This document shows, piece after piece, positions 24,310-33,600 of a stretch of DNA of 64,000 bases (positions within the stretch are counted from its first letter, which is position 1; each line of letters opens with the position of its first letter). Source of the stretch: UBA877 sp034436335. GTDB taxonomy: Bacteria > Chloroflexota > Anaerolineae > Anaerolineales > Villigracilaceae. The notes under the pieces were generated by a model. That model was not told the DNA's origin and did no database searches. It saw only the letters and a program-made list of their open reading frames with translations. Made by a program: the position numbers and the translations under genes. The stretch lies in contig DAOTVO010000008.1 of assembly GCA_034436335.1 (NCBI GenBank), positions 28,859 through 92,858 of the forward strand. Direction: 5' to 3'.

Positions 24310-25068
24310 ATGACGGAACCTCGCTCCTTCCGCCTCGAAGCCGTTGTCCTCCGCCGCAGCGACTGGGGCGAGGCAGACCGTCTTTTGACACTCTACTCGC
24401 GCGAGCGCGGCAAATTGCGCGCCCTGGCTAAGGGAGCGCGGCGCATCAAGAGCCGCAAGGCCGGGCATATCGAGCCGTTTACGCGCGTCTTGTTGCAACT
24501 GGCGCGCGGGCGCGACTTGTCCATCGTCACCCAAGCCGAGACGGTAGAGGCCTACCTGCCCCTGCGGGAGGATTTGCTCCGCCTGGCCTTGGCCGGTACG
24601 GTGGTCGAACTGCTCGACCGCTTTACCTACGAGGAAGGACACGAAAATATCGCCCTGTTCAACCTGCTGACCGATACCCTCCGCCGCATCGCCTCGCTGC
24701 CGGACCCTTGGCTTGCCGCGCGCTATTACGAGGTGCAGGCGCTCGATTTGTTCGGCTACCGTCCGCAATTGATGCAGTGCGTCAACTGTGGGGAAGAGAT
24801 TCGCCCGATAGCGCAATATTTTTCGCCGGTGCGGGGTGGCGTCCTCTGTCCGCGCTGCGGAGCGGGGCTGCCGGGTATATGGGAAATTTCGGTCGAAGCG
24901 CTCAAGTACTTGCGTCACTTCCAGCGCAGTTCCTTCGCCGAAGCGCAGCGGGCGCGGCCCGCCCCGGCGGTCCGCGAAGAGACCGAGAAGATTCTCCAGA
25001 TGTACATCACCTATCTGCTGGAGCGAGAACTTAATTCTCCCCGATTCTTGAAACAGGTCAGGAATTAA
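24310..25068 (+). CDS. recO: DNA repair protein RecO
   Basis: 252 residues. The OB-fold N-terminus reads RLEAVVLRRSDWGEADRLLTLYSRERGKLRALAKGARRIKSR, the RecO hallmark, and a four-Cys zinc site follows (CVNCGEEI ... CPRCG). RecO loads RecA onto SSB-coated DNA with RecR. GGGAGGCAGGGG precedes the ATG. The last codons (LNSPRFLKQVRN) belong to the first unit of the 104-bp tandem repeat that follows, so the C-terminus appears to be supplied by, or copied into, the repeat. Confidence 0.93.
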   Translation: MTEPRSFRLEAVVLRRSDWGEADRLLTLYSRERGKLRALAKGARRIKSRKAGHIEPFTRVLLQLARGRDLSIVTQAETVEAYLPLREDLLRLALAGTVVELLDRFTYEEGHENIALFNLLTDTLRRIASLPDPWLAARYYEVQALDLFGYRPQLMQCVNCGEEIRPIAQYFSPVRGGVLCPRCGAGLPGIWEISVEALKYLRHFQRSSFAEAQRARPAPAVREETEKILQMYITYLLERELNSPRFLKQVRN

Positions 25069-25270
25069 GGCGTAAGGCGGGAGGGGAATCCCACAGGCGG
25101 GATGGGAATCCCGCCCTACGGGTGGAGCGCAAATTCAATTCTCCCCGATTCTTGAAACAGGTCAGGAATTAAGGCGTAAGGCGGGAGGGGAATCTCGCAG
25201 GCGGGATGGGAATCCCGCCCTACGGGTGGAACGCGAACTCGATTTTCCCCGATTCTTGAAACAGGTCAGA
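25035..25270. repeat. 104-bp tandem repeat, 2.3 units, starting in recO
   Basis: The segment CTCCCCGATTCTTGAAACAG recurs at 25037, 25141 and (with TT for CT) 25245, an exact 104-nt period. Each full unit also holds GGCGGGATGGGAATCCCGCC, a self-complementary stretch. Unit 1 contains the last recO codons and its stop. The array fills the gap between convergent recO and the FAD reductase gene and may also act as a two-way terminator. Confidence 0.9.
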
Positions 25271-25281
25271 GAAAAAAACGA

Positions 25282-26478
25282 TTAGGTCAAGCCGGCAGGA
25301 GACTCCCCCTGGCGGCGTTTTTCGCGCCGCGCCCATTCGATGAGCAACGTGCGTACAATCCACTCGATGACCGGCCCCATTTTGCGCCATAGAAAGGCCT
25401 GAATGCGCCGAGAGCGCAAGCCGTAGAAGAATTTGGCAAACCAGGTGCGCCGCCGCAGGGCTTTGCCCATTTCCGAGCGCAGCAGGGCGGAGCGGTAATC
25501 GCGAAAGGAGAAATCCTGTCTCTCGAAGGCGCGCTGAAGGGCGCGGGCGGCCAGTTTGCCGTAGCCAAGCGCAAGGCTGATGCCCTCGCCGTAGAGAGCA
25601 TCCACGCCGGCGGCGTCGCCCGCCAGCAGGACGCGGGGAGCGGAGAAGACCGAGCGGTGGTCGAACCAGCGGATGGGATGCCCCTCCAGTTTGTAATCTT
25701 CCAGATTCAGCCCGTGACGCTGAAACTCCTCGGCCAGGGCCTCCCGCAGGCTCTTTTGCGGGCGGACGGTGTGGACGTTGCTGTCGTAAATGCCGCGCAC
25801 CCGCACCATTTTCCCCTTTTCGAGCGCCGGAAAGTCCCAAACGTAGCCCAGGATGCCATCCGGCACGACCACAAAGTCGAAATACGAATCCGGTTGTTTG
25901 TGGAAGGAAGCCTCCGGCTTGGACGGCGTGACCACCTCCAGCAGGCGCGCCACGTGGATGCGCTCGTGAGGGGCGATGGCCCGCCGGACGATGCTATTGC
26001 TCCCGTCCGCGCCGACGACCACCTCGGCGTGATACTCGCCGTGGTCGGTCTCGAGCGTCACCCCCGACCCGTTGACGGTCACGCGTTTAACGGTCGTGTT
26101 CTCGTGGATGAGGAAGCCGCGCTGACGCGCTTTCTCGGCCAGCCAGGCGTCGAACTCGTGGCGGCGGATGGTGCGGAAGGCTAACGTGGCCTTCTTCTCG
26201 CCGCGCATTTTCATCCCTTGGCCGCCATAGTCGAAATGCGCCCAATCCACATCGTAGTGAGGGATTTCGCTCAGGTTCAATCCCAGGTCGGCCAGGATGA
26301 CCTCTCCATCTGGCAAGATTCCTCCACCGCACAATTTCGGGCGCGGGTGACGGGCCTTTTCCAGGATGAGTGTGCGCGAGACGAGTTGCGGCGCAAAAGT
26401 GGCCAGATGCAAGGCGGTCGAAATCCCCGCTGGCCCGGCGCCGACGATGATGATATCGTAATGATTGTAGGCGGACAT
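25282..26478 (-). CDS. FAD-dependent geranylgeranyl reductase-type oxidoreductase
   Basis: 398 residues. N-terminal Rossmann motif YDIIIVGAGPAGISTALHLA binds FAD; the middle GADGSNSIVRRAI is the second FAD motif, and VLLAGDAAGVDALYGEGISLALGYGKLAA is the GD motif with the geranylgeranyl reductase-like continuation. Such flavoproteins saturate isoprenoid chains of quinones, lipids or pigments; the substrate is not deducible. TTGCCA-17-TAGAAT lies directly upstream, with the -10 only 6 nt from the ATG and no Shine-Dalgarno, suggesting a leaderless mRNA. The C-terminal basic region (RTLLIEWARREKRRQGE) is probably membrane-associated. Confidence 0.83.
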   Translation of the reverse strand: MSAYNHYDIIIVGAGPAGISTALHLATFAPQLVSRTLILEKARHPRPKLCGGGILPDGEVILADLGLNLSEIPHYDVDWAHFDYGGQGMKMRGEKKATLAFRTIRRHEFDAWLAEKARQRGFLIHENTTVKRVTVNGSGVTLETDHGEYHAEVVVGADGSNSIVRRAIAPHERIHVARLLEVVTPSKPEASFHKQPDSYFDFVVVPDGILGYVWDFPALEKGKMVRVRGIYDSNVHTVRPQKSLREALAEEFQRHGLNLEDYKLEGHPIRWFDHRSVFSAPRVLLAGDAAGVDALYGEGISLALGYGKLAARALQRAFERQDFSFRDYRSALLRSEMGKALRRRTWFAKFFYGLRSRRIQAFLWRKMGPVIEWIVRTLLIEWARREKRRQGESPAGLT

Positions 26479-26484
26479 AGCGCC

Positions 26485-26513
26485 ATTCTAGTTGAAAGAA
26501 AACTTTTTGGCAA
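26485..26513 (-). promoter_or_regulatory. Promoter of the FAD reductase gene (leaderless type)
   Basis: On the minus strand: -35 TTGCCA (26513-26508), 17-nt spacer, -10 TAGAAT (26490-26485). The ATG begins at 26478, six bases later. Confidence 0.65.
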
Positions 26514-26649
26514 GCGCTGGATGGGCAAGCCACAGTCTAGAGAGCGGTTATGCGATGAAGCCCTCTCTGCTTCACAGAAGACAGCCTGCTCGGCGGCAGA
26601 GCGCCTGGCAGGCTTTGCAGCCTTGCCATGGCAGGGGAAGCGATTATTT

Positions 26650-26675
26650 TTGAAATCCCAACTCCTTGTTATAAT
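26650..26675 (+). promoter_or_regulatory. Extended -10 promoter of the EACC1/caspase operon
   Basis: TATAAT at 26670-26675 preceded by TGT (extended -10). TTGAAA at 26650-26655 is a possible but closely spaced (14 nt) -35. The ATG at 26714 has GAGGGAGG before it. Confidence 0.6.
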
Positions 26676-26713
26676 AACCAAACCACAAACTCACCAAGCC
26701 GAGGGAGGCGCGC

Positions 26714-27106
26714 ATGACCGATGTGATTGAACTCGTCCTATCCATTTCTGAGCCGGAAGCGGATGCAGAACGGCTGGACTTCGCCGCGCGGCGTTTGCTG
26801 CAGGAACTGCGCCAACTGCCGCTGGAATCTGCCGCCCTTGCCTCCGAGGCGACTCTCCCCGCAGGCGCAAAGGGACTCGACCCGGTCACCGGGGCGATTG
26901 TGGTCACCGTTTTGCCGTCCCTCTTGCCCCAACTGACAGAATTTTTGCAAACCTGGGTCTTGCAGGGGCGCGGGCGCCAAATCAAATTCAAGGGGAAAAT
27001 TCGCGGTCATTTGGTTGACTACGAAGGCTCGCTGGCAGAGTTGAAAGAACTGCTGGCGCTGCTGGAGGGCGAAAAACCAAAATCGAGAAAAACAAAATCG
27101 AAGTAG
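26714..27106 (+). CDS. EACC1-like adaptor of a caspase conflict system
   Basis: 130 residues. An N-terminal part with DVIELVLSISEPEADAERLDFAARRLLQELRQ, a Pro/Gly loop, a hydrophobic helix (IVVTVLPSLLPQLTEFLQTWVLQ) and a final strand pair RQIKFKGKIRGHLVDYEGSLAELKELLALL. This order matches my recollection of EACC1 (effector-associated constant component 1), the small protein coupled to caspase or trypsin-like effectors in bacterial conflict systems. The direct neighbour is such a caspase, 11 nt downstream in the same operon, which supports the call. The molecular role is presumably to connect a sensor to the effector. By-eye assignment. Confidence 0.6.
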   Translation: MTDVIELVLSISEPEADAERLDFAARRLLQELRQLPLESAALASEATLPAGAKGLDPVTGAIVVTVLPSLLPQLTEFLQTWVLQGRGRQIKFKGKIRGHLVDYEGSLAELKELLALLEGEKPKSRKTKSK

Positions 27107-27116
27107 GGGAAGCGCC

Positions 27117-29105
27117 ATGCCCGCCAAGTATGCCTTGATCATTGCCAACTCGGAATATCAGGACCCGAATTTGTCCAAATTGACCGCCCCGGAAAAGGAC
27201 GCCGGGGAATTCGCCCGTGCCCTGCGTAAACTGGCCGGCTTTGACGTGCAGGTTCTGAAGAACGCCAAGGATGCGACCATGCGCCGCGCCATCGCGCTTT
27301 TCTTTGCCGAGCGCTTCCGCGAGGACTTGCTGCTCTTGTATTTTTCCGGCCATGGTTTGAAGAACGAATACGGCCGCTTGTTCTTGGCCGCCAGCGATAC
27401 TAACCTGAAGATTTTGGACGCCAGCGCCGTGCCCGCCGAATTCGTCGCCGGCGAAATGGACCGCAGCCGTTCGAAAAGACAAACGCTCATCCTGGATTGC
27501 TGCAACAGTGGCGCCTTTGTCCAGGGGATGAAAGGGAGCGCCGGCATGGGGATGGCCGAAGCCTTTCAAGGCAGCGGCTACGGACGGATTGTGCTGACCG
27601 CCACAGACGCAGTGCAGTATGCCTGGGAGGCCAACCGCGTCATCGGCAAGGCGCACACCTCGCTTTTCACCCGCTTTTTGATCGAGGGCTTGCAGGGCGC
27701 AGCCGACCTGGACGGCGACGGCAAAATCGGCGTGGACGAATTGTACGAGTACGCCTACCGGCAGGTGGTGCAGGCCAGGCTCAAACAGACTCCCAAAAAG
27801 TGGACTTATGGCCAAATCGGCGGCGACCTTTTCCTGCGCGAGGACCTGCCGCCGCGCCGAAACGTAAGCGCTGCAAACCCTCCAGCCGTCCCAAAGCCGC
27901 CGCCGGAAGCCCAACCGGCTGCCCCGCCTTCGCCGCTCGACGAGCAGGTGCTCTATTACAACGAGGGGCGCGCCCTGCAAAAAGAGGGCAAACTGGCCGA
28001 GGCCGCCGCCGTCTTTACCAAGGTCGGCGATTACCGCGACGCCATTCTGCGCCTGCGCAAACTGCGCCTCTACCTGGAAGCCGACAAGTGGATGCAGCAG
28101 GGCCTGGCCGATCAAGAAGACCGCCTCGAACCCTGGTGGGAAGCGCAAAAGCGGCTGGAGGAGTTGCTCCAACTGGAGCCGCAGTTTTTGGATGCCCTTT
28201 CCCGCTTGGCGATCGTTAATGCCCGGCTTGCTCTCCCCGAGACCTACAACCTCCTTCTGGAAGCCCTGGACCAGGATGATTGGGCGCAGGTGCTGCCCCT
28301 CTTCGAACGCATCCGCCGCGTCAAGGCGAATTACAAACGCGCGCAAACTCTCTTGGAAAAGGTCTGGCTCCAGATGGTCGAGGCCGGAGCGACGTTTGAA
28401 GAGGAAGGTCGCAGGCATCTGATGATTTTCGTTCCTGCTGGCGAATTTGTGATGGGAAGCGACCAGGGAGATGACGATGAAAAACCGCCGCATTGGGTCT
28501 ATCTCGATGACTACTATATAGACCGCTACCCGGTGACCAATGCTGAATATCAAAAATTCGTGGAAGTGACCAAGCGCAAGCCGCTCTCCCATTGGAAAAA
28601 TGGCAAGATTCCGGCAGGCAAAGAGGCGCACCCGGTGGTCAACGTCAGTTGGCAGGACGCCGCCGACTACGCCGCCTGGGCCGGCAAACGCCTGCCCACC
28701 GAAGCCGAATGGGAAAAAGCCGCCTCTTGGGACCCCGTGAAGAGAGAAAAGCGGGTCTTTCCCTGGGGCGACCGCTTCGATACCGGCAAATGCAACGCAA
28801 AGGAATCGAGGATTGGAACGACCACGCCGGTGGGAAAATATTCTCCCCAAGGCGACAGCCCCTATGGGGTGGCCGATATGGCTGGCAACGTTTGGGAGTG
28901 GTGCGCCGACTGGTACGATGAGAATTATTACCAGAACTCGCCCCCAAAAAATCCCCAGGGTCCAAGTTCTGGTCGGAGTCGCGTGCTGCGCGGCGGGTCG
29001 TGGGACAACAACGGATACATCCTGCGCGCCTCGCTCCGCTTCAGGAGCGGCCCCGTTTACTGGTACAGCGGCATTGGTTTTCGTTGTGTCCGCTCACTCC
29101 CATAG
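27117..29105 (+). CDS. Caspase-like peptidase fused to a formylglycine-generating-enzyme-like domain
   Basis: 662 residues. Residues 1-235: C14 caspase fold (YALIIANSEYQDPNLSKLTAP) with the catalytic His79 in YFSGHG and Cys129 in LDCCNSG. Residues 240-430: Pro-rich linker and a helical TPR-like region (NEGRALQKEGKLAEAAAVFTKV). Residues 435-660: FGE/SUMF1-type C-lectin fold (FVPAGEFVMGSDQGDDDEKP, LPTEAEWEKAA, MAGNVWEWCADWY, RVLRGGSW...GIGFRCVRS). In this fusion the FGE domain is thought to sense a ligand and the caspase to be the effector. The end (29001-29075) looks like a diversified region. It follows the EACC1-like gene by 10 nt, with GGGGAAGCGCC before the ATG. Confidence 0.88.
   Translation: MPAKYALIIANSEYQDPNLSKLTAPEKDAGEFARALRKLAGFDVQVLKNAKDATMRRAIALFFAERFREDLLLLYFSGHGLKNEYGRLFLAASDTNLKILDASAVPAEFVAGEMDRSRSKRQTLILDCCNSGAFVQGMKGSAGMGMAEAFQGSGYGRIVLTATDAVQYAWEANRVIGKAHTSLFTRFLIEGLQGAADLDGDGKIGVDELYEYAYRQVVQARLKQTPKKWTYGQIGGDLFLREDLPPRRNVSAANPPAVPKPPPEAQPAAPPSPLDEQVLYYNEGRALQKEGKLAEAAAVFTKVGDYRDAILRLRKLRLYLEADKWMQQGLADQEDRLEPWWEAQKRLEELLQLEPQFLDALSRLAIVNARLALPETYNLLLEALDQDDWAQVLPLFERIRRVKANYKRAQTLLEKVWLQMVEAGATFEEEGRRHLMIFVPAGEFVMGSDQGDDDEKPPHWVYLDDYYIDRYPVTNAEYQKFVEVTKRKPLSHWKNGKIPAGKEAHPVVNVSWQDAADYAAWAGKRLPTEAEWEKAASWDPVKREKRVFPWGDRFDTGKCNAKESRIGTTTPVGKYSPQGDSPYGVADMAGNVWEWCADWYDENYYQNSPPKNPQGPSSGRSRVLRGGSWDNNGYILRASLRFRSGPVYWYSGIGFRCVRSLP
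29001..29075 (+). other. DGR-type variable-region-like segment in the FGE domain
   Basis: From the Trp of RGGSW to the Ile of IGFRC. Residues at the positions that vary in retroelement-diversified FGE proteins are D,N,N,G,Y,I...L.F.S,G,P,V,Y,W,Y,S,G, and nearly all their codons are NNC or NNT, as expected from A-to-N change of AAC codons. No template repeat or reverse transcriptase is found in this window. Confidence 0.4.
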
Positions 29106-29766
29106 TTCTGAAATGCTGGATTCTGAAATTCTGTTCTCTGGCATTCTGGTTTTCTGACTCCGATAACTGCCTGGCCGGCGCGTCAGAGTTGCTGCTCGAG
29201 GGCGCAAAATGCCCAAACTTATCCGCAGATAGCGCCGATTTTGCTCTCTTTTCTGCGCAATCTGCAAAATCTGCGGAGGAAGAGGCAGGCAGTTACGATT
29301 TTCTCCGTTTCATGACTTGATAGTTCGTACTTTGTATCGGATAATTACCATAATTCGATAATTATCCGATATGAAAACACGTCTCCTCGCCCTTTGATTC
29401 CATACCCTACTTTACCATCGAAGGCTTTCATCAAGCCGCCGCCTGGACTGGAGCCGCCTGCCGCAGGATTTGCTGACTTTTTTCCACAAGACTCTAGCCT
29501 ACCCCGATGCAACCGTCAAAACCCAGCCAGGCGAAGATGGCATCCTACACCGTCCGCTCGGCGATGGCGGCTTTGCAGGAGAAAGTGGCCCTCATCCGTC
29601 CCTCTGACCTGGCGGTAGATTTGCTGCCGATGTTCGAATCGCGCCTTTTCATCGAATCCTGGCTGGAAGGTTTCCATGCCAATTTCGCCACCTTCGCCCG
29701 CTTCTATCTTTCTACCGGCGACCTCCAAAAACAGGTATAATCTCCTCGCTTCACTACCGACCACTG
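29106..29766. other. 661-bp gap with no clear gene
   Basis: The stretch holds CTGCGCAATCTGCAAAATCTGC-type micro-repeats (about 29250-29280), a 13-bp-arm palindrome (29335-29371) and an open frame at 29507-29740 (MQPSKPSQAKMASYTV..., 77 codons) that ends LIRPSDLAVDLLPMFESRLFIESWLEGFHANF and has no Shine-Dalgarno. That frame reads like coding DNA but matches nothing I recognise; it may be the remnant of a decayed gene. A TATAAT at 29736-29741 may serve the gene at 29767. Confidence 0.5.
29335..29371. repeat. AT-rich palindrome with 13-bp arms
   Basis: TATCGGATAATTA (29335-29347), 11-nt loop, TAATTATCCGATA (29359-29371). It is strikingly AT-rich for this genome, lacks a T-run, and is followed by an eight-codon frame. 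It could be an operator or the scar of an element. Confidence 0.6.
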
Positions 29767-30018
29767 ATGATTGATAAAAACATGTCGAAAAACATCCCCG
29801 TAGATTGGGACGCCGTTTACGCCGAAGAAACGCGCTTGTTGCGCGCCTTATCTCCGCAAGAAGGTTTGCGGCAATTCTTTGCGTTAATGGCAGAATTTGA
29901 ACCGTGGCTGCAGGAAACCGAGGCCGTGTTTCGGAAGGAACGCAATCAGGCAATGACCCAACTCCAGGCCCGGCTGGCCGGACTGAAAGTCAATAAAAGC
30001 CATGAACAAATTGATTGA
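29767..30018 (+). CDS. Small partner of the nucleotidyltransferase
   Basis: 83 residues from ATG 29767 (or 78 from ATG 29782), helical and charged: WDAVYAEETRLLRALSPQEGLRQFFALMAEFEPWLQETEAVFRKERNQAMTQLQARLAGL. It overlaps the next gene by 17 nt. A short helical protein encoded just before a MNT/AbiEii-like nucleotidyltransferase is the layout of a toxin-antitoxin or regulatory pair, but no antitoxin motif is recognised. TATAAT lies at 29736-29741. Confidence 0.55.
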   Translation: MIDKNMSKNIPVDWDAVYAEETRLLRALSPQEGLRQFFALMAEFEPWLQETEAVFRKERNQAMTQLQARLAGLKVNKSHEQID

Positions 30019-30571
30019 CTCGGTGATTGCTTTCCAGGATTTCCTGCAAAAAGAAGGCATTCCCGTTATGGCAATTGGCGGGATTGCGGTTGCGGTATGG
30101 GGAGAGCCGCGCCTCACCCGTGATATTGACATGAAGGTTTTGGTTTCACGCGAGAAGCGCGGCCGTTTGCTGGCAATTTTGCGCCCCTTCACGCCCCTTC
30201 AAGAAGATACGGACGAGTCGTTTCGCCGCTTTGGGTTGGCGTTTTTTCGAGATTCGAATGACGTTCGCATTGACGTGATGCTGGCAGATACGATTTTTGA
30301 CGAAACCGCCATTCGACGTGCGCGCGAGATTGATTTCATACCTGAAAAGAGAATCCGTGTTTGTATGGCTGAAGACCTGATTGTTTATAAAATGCTCTCC
30401 ACACGTGCCAAAGACCGTGGCGATGTTGAATCGGTGATCCAAAAACAGGGAGATGCTTTAGACGATGCCTACATCGAGAATTGGCTTGCTCAATTTGAAA
30501 GTGCGTTAGCAGACAGCACGCTGATTGATGATTTTCGCAAAATGCGAAGGCGCTCATCAGACGGCGTCTGA
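30002..30571 (+). CDS. Nucleotidyltransferase-fold protein (AbiEii/MNT-like)
   Basis: 189 residues. The nucleotidyltransferase signature is G26-G27 in VMAIGGIAVAVWG followed by TRDIDMKVLV (D41, D43), with a likely third acidic residue in VRIDVMLAD. The second half (RVCMAEDLIVYKMLSTRAKDRGDVESV) fits the DUF6036/AbiEii group, where K-x-x-A/T-x-R-x-K-D-x-x-D is typical. Such proteins transfer nucleotides to protein or tRNA targets and are often toxins. Encoded with the 29767 gene, close downstream of the caspase conflict module, so the locus may be a small defence area. Confidence 0.7.
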   Translation: MNKLIDSVIAFQDFLQKEGIPVMAIGGIAVAVWGEPRLTRDIDMKVLVSREKRGRLLAILRPFTPLQEDTDESFRRFGLAFFRDSNDVRIDVMLADTIFDETAIRRAREIDFIPEKRIRVCMAEDLIVYKMLSTRAKDRGDVESVIQKQGDALDDAYIENWLAQFESALADSTLIDDFRKMRRRSSDGV

Positions 30572-30598
30572 ACCAAGCCTCAATCCATCGAAAATCCA

Positions 30599-30646
30599 AA
30601 ATCGCAAATCGTAAATCGCAAATCGCAAATCGCAAATCGCAAATCC
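30599..30646. repeat. Tandem 7-bp repeat AAATCGC
   Basis: Six units of AAATCGC (one AAATCGT) end three bases before the glyQS ATG. They occupy the place of a ribosome-binding site, and no Shine-Dalgarno is present. Confidence 0.85.
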
Positions 30647-30649
30647 AAC

Positions 30650-33600
30650 ATGCCCTCCACCTTCCAATCCCTCCTCCTCACCCTCCAATCCTTCTGGGCT
30701 GACCACGGCTGCCTCATCGCCCAGCCCTACTACACCCAGGTCGGCGCCGGCACAATGAACCCAGCCACCTTCCTGCGCGTCCTCGGACCCGAACCCTGGA
30801 ACGTCGCCTACGTCGAACCCTCCGTCCGCCCCGACGACGGACGCTACGGCGAGAACCCCAACCGCTTCCAGGTGCATTACCAATACCAGGTCATCCTCAA
30901 GCCCGATCCGGGCAATCCCCAAGAGTTATATCTCGACTCGCTCAAAGCCCTCGGCATTGACCCGCGCCAGCACGACATCCGCTTCGTCGAAGACAACTGG
31001 GAACAGCCCGCCATCTCCGCCTGGGGCTTGGGCTGGGAAGTCTGGCTCGACGGACAGGAAATCACCCAATTCACCTACTTCCAGCAAATGGGCGGCGTGA
31101 CCCTCGACCCGGTCGCCGTCGAACTGACCTACGGGCTGGAGCGCATCCTCATCGCCCTCAACAACGCCAAAGCCATCTGGGATGAACCCTGGAACGACCA
31201 GGTCACCTACGGCGAGATTCGCCGCCGCGAAGAATTCGAGCATTCCAAATACTACTTTGAAATCGCCGATATTGAGCGCGTCCGCCGCATGTACGACCTC
31301 TACTCCGCCGAAGCCGAAGCCTGCCTCGAACAGGGACTCGTCCTGCCCGCCCACGACTACGTCCTCAAATGCTCGCACGCCTTCAACATCCTCGACACGC
31401 GCGGCGCCATCTCCGTCGCCGAACGTCAGGCATTCTTCCGCCGCATGAGAGAACTCGCCCGCCGCGTCGCCGCCTCCTACGAAGAACAGCGCAAATCGCT
31501 GGGCTACCCTCTGCTCAAGACCGCCGACCGCAGACCGCAGACCGTGCCGGCACAGCCGTCCACCGTCCACCGTCCATCGTCTTTCCTGCTGGAAATCGGC
31601 ACCGAAGAACTTCCCGCCTCCGACGTGGACACCGCCCGCGAACAACTCACTGCCCGCATCCCGACTCTCCTCGATGAACTGCACCTCGCCCACGGAGACA
31701 TCCGCATCTTCTCGACCCCGAGGCGGATCGCCGTTTCGATCGACTCTCTCTCCCCGCAGCAGCCCGACCGCGAGACCCTCGTCAAAGGTCCGCCTGCGGA
31801 TAAAGCCCTTGTTGTAGGACAAGATAATATCCTGTCCTACACCCCCGCCGCGCAAGGCTTCGCCAAAAAGAACGGCGTGGACGTGAAAGACCTCCTCGTC
31901 CGCGAGGAAAATGGCGGCAAATACGTCTTCGCCGTGGTCAAGCAAAAGGGACGTCCCGCGCCCGAGGTCCTGGCAGAGGCGCTGCCCAAACTGATTGCCG
32001 AAATCAAATTCGAGAAGACGATGCGCTGGCTGCCTGCGTCCCGCGCAGCGGGAAACGAGTCAGGCGTCTTCTTCTCGCGCCCCATCCGCTGGCTGGTCGC
32101 CATGTTCGGCGAGACGGTCATCCCCTTCGAATACGCCGGCGTCGCCAGCGGCAGCGTCACACGCGGACTGCGCCCCTACGGCTCGCCCGAAATCTCCATC
32201 CCCTCCGCCGAGCAATACCTCGACCTCATGCGTCAGGCAGGCATCGTCCTCGACAAAGAAGAACGCAAAGCCTCCATCGTGGAACAGGCGAAACAGGCAG
32301 CGGCGCTGGTCGGCGGCGAAGCCCTCATCGAACAAGACCTGCTCGAAGAAGTCGCCAACCTGGTCGAGATGCCCACCGCCGTCCTGGGCGGCTTCGACCC
32401 CGCATTCCTGCAACTACCGAAAGATGTTTTGATTTCGGTCATGAAAAAGCACCAACGCTACTTTCCCCTCACCCCTTGCCCCTCTCCCTTAGGGAGAGGG
32501 GTTGGGGTGAGGGGAGGGAGAGGGGCTGGGGGTGAGGGTCTCCTCCCTCACTTCATCGCCATCCGCAACGGCGACGACCTCCACATAGACATCGTCCGCC
32601 AGGGCAACGAACACGTGCTCGGCGCGCGCTTCGCCGACGCGGACTTCTTCGTCCGCGAAGACCTCAAACACAAACTCGAAGACTTCCGCCCCAAACTGGC
32701 GGGTCTCACCTTCCACACCAAACTCGGCTCCATGCTCGACAAATCCGAGCGCATGTTGAAACTCGGCGCGGAAGTGGCAGACCTGCTCCACATCAAAGAC
32801 GCTGAAACCATCAAAACGCTGGCGCGGGCAATCTACCTCGCCAAGGCAGATTTGGCCACCCAAATGGTGACCGAAATGACCTCCCTGCAGGGCATCATCG
32901 GCGGCGAGTACGCCCTGCGCAGCGGCGAAGACCCCGCAGTGGCGCGGGCGATTGCCGAGCAATACCAAACCGTCCCGCAGACGAAGCCCGGCCTCGCCCT
33001 GGCGCTGACCGACCGCCTCGACTCGCTCGTCGGTCTGTTTGCTGCCGGGCTTGCTCCCAGCGGCGCAAAAGACCCGTTTGGACTGCGCCGCGCCGCGATT
33101 GGCATTGTCCAGCCGCTCATCGAACACGACGCCGACTTCGACCTGGCTGCAGCGGTGGAGAAAGCCGCCGCGCTCCAGCCCATCGAGGTCGCGCAAGAAA
33201 CGCAGGCAAAGGTTCTCGAATTCCTCGCCGGGCGGCTGAGCGTGGCGCTCAAGGAGATGGGCTACCGCTACGATGTGGTGGACGCTGTCCTGGCAGAGCA
33301 ATCCGCCAACCCGGCAGCGTCGGCTCGGGCGGTGAAGCAGTTACAGGTCTGGGTGGGACGCGAGGATTGGCGCGAGATTCTGCCAGCCTACGCGAGGTGC
33401 GTCCGCATTATCCGCTCGGCGGGAGTTGCCGGTGAGCAGCCTGCCCTGAGAGAAGTCGAAGGGTTATCAGTAATCAGTGAGCGGTTGTTGGCGGAGGCGG
33501 AGGAAAAGCGGCTGTATCAGGCGCTGCAAAACATCAACCGCCAGCCGTCCACCATCAATGAATTTTTGGAGACAGTGGTCAAACTCATCCCCTCCATCAA

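Noticed and set aside
26988..28850. 620-codon minus-strand frame
   Set aside because: Shadow of the caspase-FGE gene.
29106..29766. Search for a DGR template repeat or reverse transcriptase near the FGE gene
   Set aside because: No segment resembling 29001-29075 and no RT motif (YxDD) in any frame of the neighbouring region was seen by eye.
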